DNA from: Paramacrobiotus metropolitanus
Lineage: Eukaryota; Tardigrada; Eutardigrada; Parachela; Macrobiotidae
DNA length: 64,000 bases
Direction of reading: 5' to 3'
Assembly: GCF_019649055.1 (NCBI RefSeq)
Contig: NW_026570223.1
Span: 1,240,001-1,304,000, forward strand
Below the pieces are notes generated by a model. The model was not told where the DNA came from. It worked only from the letters and a program-made list of their open reading frames with translations, and ran no database searches. The translations under genes were made by a program, and so were the position numbers. Below are positions 21,749-32,000 of this stretch, piece by piece. Each line of letters begins with the position of its first letter. Within the stretch, counting starts at the first letter, position 1.

Positions 21749-24700
21749 ATGTCTAATCCAGGAAATAGGAACAAGGCGTTAAGCCAGGTTCCAGAAGATA
21801 AGGTCATAATCGGCCCATATGAAGCAGCAGCGACACAAACCAGATTTAAATTCAAACCGGATGAAATTCCATTAGGGTTAATGTACTTCGCCTTGAACTT
21901 GGAGGCACCCAGTCAAACGAGGGCTTACTGTGGTAAGGCGTGGGTAGATTTCCAAGAATTAGGGAAGTCAGTTGATCCAAACAAGAAAGCTCCCTTTTAT
22001 TATAATGGATGGTATGAGACTGAACGGTGTATTCCAGAAGCTTATCTGGATATCACTGATGAACAGTTTAATGAAGCTGTTGCGAAGGCTCAGAGGTGGT
22101 TACCTGGGTACAAGAAAAACATGGAAGATCGCAGACAAGCGGCCATTATTGCGTTTGAAGCAGCTGCAAAAGTTGGAGTAAAACCAAAGGAGTCCGTTTC
22201 TGACGATCGACCCAAGCGAGCGGTGGCGGCAAAATCGAAAACTACCGAGAATACAGAACAAATTACTTGTAGTGAACCAAATAAAGAACCGCTTAAGCTC
22301 GTAGAGCCACTTTCAGAGGAAAGCCTTTTTAACAAGGAACAACCTCTTCCAGATTTCGATATGGATGAGGATAGCCGATCAGAGGATGATACGCCTATTC
22401 ACATGGCGTTTGGCGAAAATACGGAAATAGCTCTAGAAGCATCTGCAAGAAAGAAAAGTATTATGGGTGGAGCAATGTCTTTTCACCCAACACAATTGAA
22501 ATTACACGCTTTTGTTTCGGAGAAAGATTTCGAACAACCGGATGAAGAGTTTTTAACTAAAGCAAAGGAAGTTGATGATCTTCTGGCCCATACGCAAACC
22601 GACCAGGATGTGGGACTAGTCGCTCGGAAGACGATGCCCGTATTACTCCAGGGTCTGCGGACCTGGATAGCGACGACGAAGTTAAAGGTTGACGAAATGG
22701 GGAACTCTATGTCCCTGGATGCTCGTGTGGATGCGGAACGTAATCTGAAATTAAAATTTCAATCAGATTACAACGAAATGCGTATTAAATTTGAAAACGA
22801 ACAAACCGAGAATGACCGGTTAGTAAATGAATTGCGTATTGCGGCCGACAATTTGTCCCAATCAAGAGATGTCGGCAGGAACGCACAAAATGCTCTTAAT
22901 GCAATGAAGGATGAGCGTGATGGATTAAAGGACGCAAACCGGCATTTAGAAAAACAATTAGAGGAAGCACAGAGAGAGCTGTCGGCAGCGAAAACTACTA
23001 TCGATGGCTTTAAAGCCCAAACACTCCCTGATACGGCGAAGCAGGTCGCGGATTTAGACCAGAAATTATCGAAAGCCCAGCGGGACTTGAATGCGGAAAA
23101 AGACGCGCATAAGTTGACCAATAAAAACTTAGCGGATGCACAAAATCTGTCTCAAAAGCTTGCTAAGGATTTAGATGACGAAAAGAAGCGCGCTAAAGAT
23201 AGAGAGGATACCCTGCAGCGGGACCTAACTAAAGCAAATGTACAGCTTAACAAATTGTCTACGGTTGGCCCAATGCATATTCCTAAGGAAAAGAATGAGC
23301 AGTCTCAAAAAGAGATTGAACGGCTCGAGGGACTATTGGATACGGAAAAGGAAAATAATCGCAAAGTCCAGAAGGAACTGAGCGATATGAAAAATAATAA
23401 CAAATGCGCAAATTGTGAGAAAGCGATCCAAGCAAGGAAGGAAGCACAAGCTGCCGCCTTCGAGAAAGATCAAAATTGTAACCGTTTATATGAAGAAAAC
23501 AAACAGCTTCGTGATGAATGGTACGAAAAACAAGACCAACTTACCAAGTTGGAGGAGGAATTTAAACAAGCGTGCAGTGAGCTCCTCCAGTTTAGAAATG
23601 CAGACGTTGCCCTTGGAGGAGGTCATAGACAGTTTCAAAGGGAAGCCCCAGTAGCGACAGGAGATGTGTTGCGGTCCACTCCACTTTCCCTGTTTGACCC
23701 CCAGAACTTCTCGGTGTCTAACGAACAGCCATCAGCCCCTGTAATAAATCCGGCTGGCATCCTTCGGAAGCCCAGACAGGAATCACGAGTGGGATTTCAC
23801 GAGGCACGTTCGTCCTCGGAAAGTCAGATTCCCAAGGAGACGGTGTCGCCTATTCAAAAGAAAAATCGACCAACAGATTTACGTCAGGAAGTGTTTAAGA
23901 GGGCGTCCGATGACGCTAGTCGTCATGCACGCAGATCTGAAACTAGAGACGGTTCTGATACGGAAAATGAATTAATGGACGACCTGCCTCTGGAGGATGA
24001 GCATCGGCGTCCCAGTAGCACAGCCAGTAACGAATCTACCTCCAGAAATTTAAACCTGGAAGAATGGTTAATTAAGCAGACACAAATATCGGACAGAGCT
24101 GCACTTACACAGGAATGTGTTGTTGAATTAATTACGAAGCTTGCCGAAAAAGGAAATGATAAAACCGAAGGCAGTATGAAACTGCTTACCTTCGATGATT
24201 CACATCCCGAAAAGATTCAGAAGTGGCTCATGAATGTGGAGCAGTGCCGAACCACAAATAATTGGAACGATGAGGTCACGTGTCGCAGAGTTACTGGCGC
24301 ATTTACGGGAGCATCCTTTCAATGGTTTGAGAAATTCTGGAAAGATAATAAAGGTAAATCGTGGGCTGATTTCTTTAAACCGGCAATTATTGAGCACTTT
24401 AACGGCTCCCTTTCTAAAGCCGACATTCGCAGAAAAATGAATAATCGCAAACTGGACTTTTTCGAGCCGGTTCGTGCTTACCTGGATAGTTTCCTCCCAT
24501 GGTTTGAGGAGCTGAAAATTTCAGACGAAGAACAGGTTGAAGCGCTCTTGGAGGGTGTACAAGATCACCGGCCAGCATGGTTCAGGGAAATCTATAATGC
24601 GTCACCCAAGAATTACTCAGAATTTGAAAAGAAACTCCAAGATTGTGAGAAATTGTGGAAACGAATGAATAAAGATAAGAAAGCGCCCGAAACTACCCAA

Positions 24701-26089
24701 AGGAATATACCGACAGAACCAAGAAGTGCAGGCAGTAATAATAATAATAACTCAAATTACGAGAATAGAGGCGGCCGCGGTGGCTCGTCCCAAAGAGGAA
24801 ATTATTACTTGAATAGGGGAGGCCGTGGAAATTACGGGAATAATCGCGGTGGATATTCTCGTTCGTATACTGAGACGGTAATTCCACAACAACAGAATAC
24901 AGTGGCCCCGGTCCAGCCTGTCCTGAATGTTCCCCAGCCACAGTTCGTTTCGGTTCCGGTATATCAGCAACCGCAATTTGTCGAGCAGCATCCAGTACAA
25001 TTTGCGCAGACATTCCAGCAGCCCATCCCGATGCAAGCTGCCATGCCTGTTCCTATGCAGATGATGAATCCGATGATACCGGTAATGCAACCCCAATTTC
25101 AGCAGCCGGCCCAGAATTTTGATCCGCAGTACCAACAGGATGGCCCTGTGAATAATAATAATTATAACGGCAGTGGCAATCATGGGAATTACCGAAATAA
25201 TAATAATTATCGCGGACGTGGCGGTTATAATAATAATAACAATAACCGTCAACAAAACAATTTGAATTACCAGAACCAGAACTCCCGACAAAATCAGCAG
25301 GCTAGCAGCCAGCCTCCGTTCGACGAGCGTAACATTTTAAAAGATAAATGGCGAACAAACCGCGGAGTTGAGATTTGTTTCCGCTGCCATGGGTTACACC
25401 CGGCAGCAGGCTGTAAGAACCAGTTCGTCCTTCCACGTCAGTATGAGCCGTCTGCAGAGCTATTGGCAAAATATAACAACCCGCAGCAGCAAATTAATAT
25501 GATGGAGTTAGACTTACCGGCAGGTTTGTCTTCTCCGATGCCTCAGTGTAATAAAATGGAACTTCAGGATTTTTCGCAGTATCCTCTTGCGGATCATGTC
25601 TGTCTGTTGCCGACGCTGGATGCCCAGGCTTGGTACTCGGTGATTGACATTAATTACCAGAAAGTAAAAACGATGTTGGATACGGGTTCTAGCATCTCCG
25701 TGATGTCGTTAAAGATGGCGAATGATCTGAAACTAAATATTCACCGCTGTCCTGATCATATTAAAGGTAGAGTTGTCCACACAGCTTACCAGGGAAGACA
25801 GCTGATTGAGCCATTGTCGGTGGTGGTTACCATTCATGAATTCGGGATGGCTTTTGAGCATGCAGTCCTGGTGAGCTCCACTTTCGACAGGGACCATGTT
25901 GTTTTAGGTTTGGACTTTTTAGCTACAAAACCATTTGTCTTAGACATGAACACGATGACGTGGCGCCTTTCGCGCAGACCGCCTGGCGCGCCAGTATTTT
26001 TACGTCGTGAAACTCACCTAATGTCAGATGTTATCCGCTCACACGACTTTGATCCTTTAATTCCCCGGGAGTTAAACCGTCTCCTTTGA
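21749..26089 (+). CDS. gag: Gag-protease polyprotein of the giant retrotransposon
   Basis: About 1446 residues from ATG 21749; ATG 21707 is an in-frame alternative. It forms the particle and cleaves the polyprotein. In order: an unrecognised N-terminal domain (to about residue 140); an acidic linker; a long heptad-rich coiled coil (about 22700-23620); a retrotransposon-Gag capsid-like region (24190-24700, with WLMNVEQC...FQWFEKFW); RGG/GAR repeats (24760-24880); a Gln/Pro/Asn-rich tract; a zinc-knuckle variant CFRCHGLHPAAGC (about 25376); and an aspartic protease with DTGSS at 25679 and a downstream VVLGLDFLA flap-like strand. The coiled coil makes it about three times the usual Gag length. 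The stop at 26087-26089 lies ten bases after a GTTAAAC slippery candidate, so pol is probably made as a -1 fusion. Confidence 0.88.
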   Translation: MSNPGNRNKALSQVPEDKVIIGPYEAAATQTRFKFKPDEIPLGLMYFALNLEAPSQTRAYCGKAWVDFQELGKSVDPNKKAPFYYNGWYETERCIPEAYLDITDEQFNEAVAKAQRWLPGYKKNMEDRRQAAIIAFEAAAKVGVKPKESVSDDRPKRAVAAKSKTTENTEQITCSEPNKEPLKLVEPLSEESLFNKEQPLPDFDMDEDSRSEDDTPIHMAFGENTEIALEASARKKSIMGGAMSFHPTQLKLHAFVSEKDFEQPDEEFLTKAKEVDDLLAHTQTDQDVGLVARKTMPVLLQGLRTWIATTKLKVDEMGNSMSLDARVDAERNLKLKFQSDYNEMRIKFENEQTENDRLVNELRIAADNLSQSRDVGRNAQNALNAMKDERDGLKDANRHLEKQLEEAQRELSAAKTTIDGFKAQTLPDTAKQVADLDQKLSKAQRDLNAEKDAHKLTNKNLADAQNLSQKLAKDLDDEKKRAKDREDTLQRDLTKANVQLNKLSTVGPMHIPKEKNEQSQKEIERLEGLLDTEKENNRKVQKELSDMKNNNKCANCEKAIQARKEAQAAAFEKDQNCNRLYEENKQLRDEWYEKQDQLTKLEEEFKQACSELLQFRNADVALGGGHRQFQREAPVATGDVLRSTPLSLFDPQNFSVSNEQPSAPVINPAGILRKPRQESRVGFHEARSSSESQIPKETVSPIQKKNRPTDLRQEVFKRASDDASRHARRSETRDGSDTENELMDDLPLEDEHRRPSSTASNESTSRNLNLEEWLIKQTQISDRAALTQECVVELITKLAEKGNDKTEGSMKLLTFDDSHPEKIQKWLMNVEQCRTTNNWNDEVTCRRVTGAFTGASFQWFEKFWKDNKGKSWADFFKPAIIEHFNGSLSKADIRRKMNNRKLDFFEPVRAYLDSFLPWFEELKISDEEQVEALLEGVQDHRPAWFREIYNASPKNYSEFEKKLQDCEKLWKRMNKDKKAPETTQRNIPTEPRSAGSNNNNNSNYENRGGRGGSSQRGNYYLNRGGRGNYGNNRGGYSRSYTETVIPQQQNTVAPVQPVLNVPQPQFVSVPVYQQPQFVEQHPVQFAQTFQQPIPMQAAMPVPMQMMNPMIPVMQPQFQQPAQNFDPQYQQDGPVNNNNYNGSGNHGNYRNNNNYRGRGGYNNNNNNRQQNNLNYQNQNSRQNQQASSQPPFDERNILKDKWRTNRGVEICFRCHGLHPAAGCKNQFVLPRQYEPSAELLAKYNNPQQQINMMELDLPAGLSSPMPQCNKMELQDFSQYPLADHVCLLPTLDAQAWYSVIDINYQKVKTMLDTGSSISVMSLKMANDLKLNIHRCPDHIKGRVVHTAYQGRQLIEPLSVVVTIHEFGMAFEHAVLVSSTFDRDHVVLGLDFLATKPFVLDMNTMTWRLSRRPPGAPVFLRRETHLMSDVIRSHDFDPLIPRELNRLL
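26071..26077 (+). promoter_or_regulatory. Candidate -1 ribosomal frameshift site GTTAAAC
   Basis: G TTA AAC is in the X-XXY-YYZ register of the Gag frame, ten bases before its stop. GUUAAAC is a slippery heptamer known from arteriviruses. The pol frame is exactly -1 and opens at 26053 after a TGA. The downstream region around CAGCGCTG can form only weak hairpins by eye, so a strong stimulator is not established. Confidence 0.65.
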
Positions 26090-29000
26090 TCCCAGCGCTG
26101 ATGTTGACTGAGCGAATTGGCGTCGCTAAAGAAGCAAAATTTGTACCATATGAGTCTGCACATTTAATTTTGTCAAAAGCTGCTCCAGAAATTTGTATTT
26201 TACACTTACAGAAAGCCAAACAGTCATGGCCTCGTCCAGTTCAATCGCCACCGGCGATAAAAGTTGCGGACGCTCCTATCAAACCGGAAATTGAGGAAGT
26301 TGTGCCCGTACAGGCGGCACCGTCGAAGAAAGGATCCGATCAACGTGATGAGGAGTTTGTCCGTAGTGTAGTTCAGGAGATGATTCGTCAATATCTCCCG
26401 AAAGCGGCTTCCTTCGCTGACGAACCAGTCAAACCTGTAATTAAAAAAGAAATTAAGACAGAGAAAAACCCAGAACCAAGTCAAGTTCGTGGGGGAGGCG
26501 GTGAAATAGTTGTAAATAACATGCAGTCAAGTTCGCGGGGTGGAGAACAAGCCTCTGTTCAGCCGCCATTTAAACAAGAAAAAACTAGTCAGCCGTCGCC
26601 GGCGAGCAGCTCGAGTACCTCGTCTTCGGTATTGGTCAGTCCCGTGCCCAACCCTGGCTCACGTCAAGTTCGTGGGGGTGACGATTCCTTGCAACTTCCG
26701 ATCCAGATTTCATCCTTGGATGCAGTTTTACAACAGCATCCTGCAGCAAAATATTTGTATTTGGGTGTTTTGGAAAAATCCTCTAAATCGGTGGAATGTC
26801 TCAGCATGGACAATAAGTTATTAAATGTTATACCTGTTGAACGTGACCGCAGAGACGTTGATGAAGTCCACGACTATCCGTCGTACATGGCACGGAATCC
26901 AGAGCTAAAAAGGTGGATGTCACCGATGGATAGGCCGCAGGATAAAGGCTTGTTTCCTACAGAAAAAAGGTTTAGAGATCCACAATTCTGGAGGGAAACC
27001 CAACAGATATGTGTGGATAGTCGGATGTGGTACAAAATGTATAAGAAACCGTCGCACGCTAATACCAACTTCACCAAGTACGAAATTAATCGGATGATAA
27101 TATGTGAAGGAATTTTGTGCAGGGTGCCCGATCATAACGGCGCTTGTCCGAGGATTTATGTGCCACATCAATGGCGGCAGAAATTGATAGCGTGCTTTCA
27201 CGATATTTTAGTGCATAAGCAGGTATATGGCCGGTGCGAAAAATTATATCCGTATCTTGTTAAAGTTTTCTATTGGCCGGATTGTATAATTGAAATTGAG
27301 CGCTATGAAAAGAACTGTGACGTTTGCCGAAATTCAGTGAACGATCGCCGGCATTTCGAAACCCTGAGGCGTACCGAACAATTACATGCACAGGAAGCCA
27401 CAGGCAAACGCAAGGTTACCTTTTCTGTGGATAACCCTGCACCTGCTGGTGAATTCGAGGATGGTAACTTCATTCCTGCGGACGGTATGAATCCCATTAA
27501 TATCGGTCCCTGCCCGGTTTCCTACGAGGATAAACAGGCGGAGAAGCAAAGAGTAATAACTTCTCAAACGACTGATAACTCACCGCAAGAATACGCGTTG
27601 ACGAGTCAGCATATGTCCGATTTGGTACCCTCGGCCGTCAGAGCAACATATGATACGCCTACGAATGTGAATATTAATGAACAGTGGGCAATCTGGAACG
27701 AAATTATGGAACAGAAAACGTCAAGAGAGTCTACAGGTGCTAATTCAGCGCAACCTACCGTGGGAAATATTGAACAATCACTGGAAAGTTCGGAAAGGAG
27801 TTCTCCCAGGCGAAAAAAGTCCAGTTACAGTCGCAGAATTAAGCGCGAATACGCGGAAAGAGAGGCGGCAAGCCAGATGTCCGCAGAGACAGTGCAGCCG
27901 GCACCGGTGTTACAACAACCGACGGCTAAAGACTTACCGAAACGGTCTCAGGACGTCCGAGAATCCACAGATATCCCGGCATGCGTGTATACAAAGGATG
28001 TCATCGAATTGGCGTACAGGGACGCCCACCTGAAACAAGCTCAAGCACAGACGGAAGTAAATTTAGCAGAACAGGATATTTACCGTTTTGAGCCTGAACC
28101 CGGCCCAATTGATTGCTTCAAAATGGAGCTTTTTCCAGCTTCTCCTGTTATAATTCAGCCCCATTCGCAAGGCATTATCCGTGCAACGACGTTTATGTCT
28201 GATGAACAATTCATGGAATTCCAGGATGAGTATTTATATACTCAGCCATTTCTCTACGAAGGAAAAATACCTGAATCGAATAAAAATGCGGTATTACTGG
28301 ATGGCGTCCTGACGCTTAACGAATATGGCAATTGTCGAGTCTGCGTCGTGAATGTTTCGGATAAACCACTCTTATTAAACGAAGAAACTAACCTTGGCGA
28401 AGTTGCGCTCGTCGATGCAGTGTATCAGACGGACTCTCCGGAGTTCCACGAAATTTTACACGACGAGTCCGGTAATGTTTTACGCCAGGAGGAAGGCGTC
28501 CCAGTCTCGGACAAAATCAGTGAATGTGTCGCGATGCAGTTGCAGCCTCCTCCTCCCAGCCCTGTCGACCCTGAAACAGAAGAAACGTTTGCTAAAATTA
28601 AAGTAGGAGATATTTGCCCAAGCAAAGAAGAATTAAAACAGATCTTTTATCAAACAAAGTCAGTCTTACCAACGAAAGCTCGTCCAGTCGGATGTTGCAC
28701 TATTTACGAGCACTCGGTGGACACTGGAACGAGTTTGCCGGTCCGAACTCCTCCGTATCGCACATCGTTCGAAGACAGGAAATGGCTCCAGGCTAAAACA
28801 CAAGAAATGATCAAGGATGGGATCATTGAGCCGACTAATTCGGCATGGGGAAGTCCTATTTGTATGGTAAAAAAGAAGGATAAATCCCGGCGACTAACTG
28901 TCGATTTTCGTAAATTAAATGAACGATTAATGGGCAGCAGTTACCCGCTCCCTAGAGTTGACGATATTCTCAACGCCTTGGACAAGGCTACGGTGTTCAG

Positions 29001-32000
29001 CAAGATTGATTTGAAAAGTGGCTTTTGGCAAATAAAGATTAAGCCGGAAGACCGTTGTAAAACTACGATGGTCGGAGAAGAGTTTACGTTCCAATACAAA
29101 GTCTTGCCGTTTGGTCTAAAGGACGCGCCTTCTGCCTTCCAGCGTGCAATGGACTTGACGCTTGCGAATATGAAATGGAGGAACGTTCTTGTTTTCATAG
29201 ACGACATTATTGTCTTCAGTAAAAATCTAGCGGACCACATGCGGGATTTGCAGGAGCTTTTTCTGAGGCTCCAGGAGTGCGGTTGGACCATCAACCCTGA
29301 AAAGACGGAACTGTTTGTCAACTCGATTACATTTTTGGGACATACCGTAGATCAATTTGGTATCAGCACGGATCCAGAGAAAATTCAGGCGGTTAAGGAA
29401 TTCGGCCCTATTAAAGATAAAACAGATATACTGCGCTTCTTGGGCATGGTAGGATATTATCGTCAATTTATTAAGAACTTTCAAGAAATTGCAGAACCGC
29501 TTCAAAAACTTATTCCTAAGAAAGTTACCTTTGAATGGGGAACTGAACAGTGTTGCGCAGTTGAACAATTGAAGGAAGCATTGGTGACGGCGCCGGTCTT
29601 GGCCCGTTATGATCCAGAGGCTTTATCCCGTGTTGTGGTGGATGCCAGCACTATCGCTGTCGGCGCAGTACTCATGCAGTGCCCTCGGAATACGCCGACG
29701 GATGTGCCGACGAACTGGAGGCCTATCGCATATTTAAGTCGTAAGTTAACGGAAACACAGAAAAGGTTGTACTTTCCTACAGAACTTGAAGCTTACGCAG
29801 TCATTTGCGCCTTAAAGAAGTGGAAACATTACCTGTCTGACTACCAGTTTGAAGTCCAGACTGATCATCAGGCTCTGGTTTTCCTTAATAATATGCGCGA
29901 TGCCGCTGGCCGACTTGGGCGCTGGGCGCCCAATATCCAGCAGTTTAACACTAAACCAGTCCACATTCCTGGAAAAGATAATGTAATAGCTGACGCTTTA
30001 AGCAGAAACCCTGGAGAACAACCGGAACCTGACTCTGACGATTCGGATATCGAATTCGATTATCGGCAGACTTACCCTTTTGCCGGTGATGCAGCAATGA
30101 TCGAGTGCTGTTTTGCGGTTTTGGAAAGAGACTATGCGGATATCCGCTTTGAGATGATGTCAGCTGAAGTGAAAGCCATTTCGGAGGAAGATATGAAAGC
30201 CTTTGACGCAGATAAAGTGCAGAAGTTGATTACAGATGATAAAGCCTCTTACTGGGCGGAAGAGCAGTCTCGGGATGCGCGCATTGTCCGATGGAGGTTG
30301 CTCCTAGAAAATAAAAAGGAAAAAATGTCAGAACACGAGCAGTTGCATTTAAATAAGTTCGTGGTTAAGCAAGGCGTTGTATACTATAAGTTCGAATTAA
30401 ATCGCAAAATCTATTATTGCATGTATGTGCCCGTTCACTGGCGTCTACAGTTTTTACAAGATAATCACGACTCACCTTTAGCAGCACATTTAGGAGTTTT
30501 GGCTACTTACAAAAGGATGTACAAGTACTTCTATTGGCCACGGATGTTCGAGTCGGTCAGAAATTACTGTGCATCCTGTGCGGCATGTCTCGCTCAAAAT
30601 GTCCCTGCTACAGCTCCGGCTGGCGCCTTGCAGTCAAATCCGACTGTTACTCCTAGATTAGTGTGGGCAATCGATGTCGCCCCGGCTCTTCCAACGACGG
30701 AATCTGGAAACAAAAATATAATTATTGCAGTCGATTATGGGAGAAAATACATAGTAGCTGAAGCTGTTGAAAGAAATGATGCTGCCACATTAGCGCTATT
30801 CTTTTACCGGCGTATTTTGACAGTTTTCGGTATGCCTATACACATTACATCAGATCGCGGAAGTAACTTCATGTCAGAAATGTTTCGTGAACTTCTTGCT
30901 CTTGCGGGTGTTGCCCATGCGCCTACAGCGTCTGGACACCAGCAGGGCAACGGACTTGTCGAGAAACGCGTAGGGGAAATCAAAAAGGCGTTGGCGAAAT
31001 ACGTTAACGAGCAGCAAAGTGACTGGGATATCTTTCTCCCAGCCCTTTGTGCCGCCTTTAACAGTAAAGTTGTGGAACGAACGGGCCGCACACCATTCTT
31101 TATGATGCATGGCACCGAGATGCGCTTACCAGTAAATAACTTCTTGCCATTTGAAGAGGATTTCGTGATTCCCGCTCACGTCTATGTGCAGCAGATGCAG
31201 CGTGGCCTTGGAGAGGCTTTGGATTTGGTAAATGCAGAGGAATTTCGCCATAAACTGAGGGACAAAATTCGTTACGACGCGAATGTCTCGTATGTTACTT
31301 ATAAAGCCGGAGATCAAGTCTTGGTTTACGTACTTCACCGGAAAGTGGGGAGAAATCCATCACTTATGCCCCGTTGGACTGCTGGATGGGAAATCGTTCG
31401 CCCGTCAGGGCCGGTGCATTATGTGGTTAAAAGTAATCGGCGTGGGAATGTCAAAACTGACACAGTTCACGTTAGTCGCCTAAAACCCTATAATTTCCGC
31501 GACGTTGACACTATTCTACAAGACGAGCACTTACCTAAATTGCTCGATTGTGTGGAGAAGGAATGTCCTGATGAAATCGTTGAGGCACCTGCGCCGCCGC
31601 CGGTGATTCCGTCCGTTGACTCAGCATCGTCGCGCCTTGATGCTGAGTATGCAGAATATTTGGATAGACAAATGGATGAGGTACCGCTTTTAAAGACCCG
31701 CTCTGGGCGTGTGGTCAAGCCTGTGGACAGATTTATAAATCAAAACAACGACAAAAAACGCAAGAGGGATCCATCTGTTGATACTAAAAAGCGTTTGGTT
31801 ACAAATAACAGAGATCCGGTTACTCTGAATGTATCCCAGCCTGGGGAGAATAATCCCATACCGCCTGAAACATCTGCAAGTAATACACTGATTACTTGTA
31901 ATGCTATGGAAATCGTGCCGGTACAACAAATGAAAATTCCTCCGGTACCTGTGGTAACTTCAGAGGAGAAAATCATTTCAGCCCCGGCTTGGGCGCGTCC

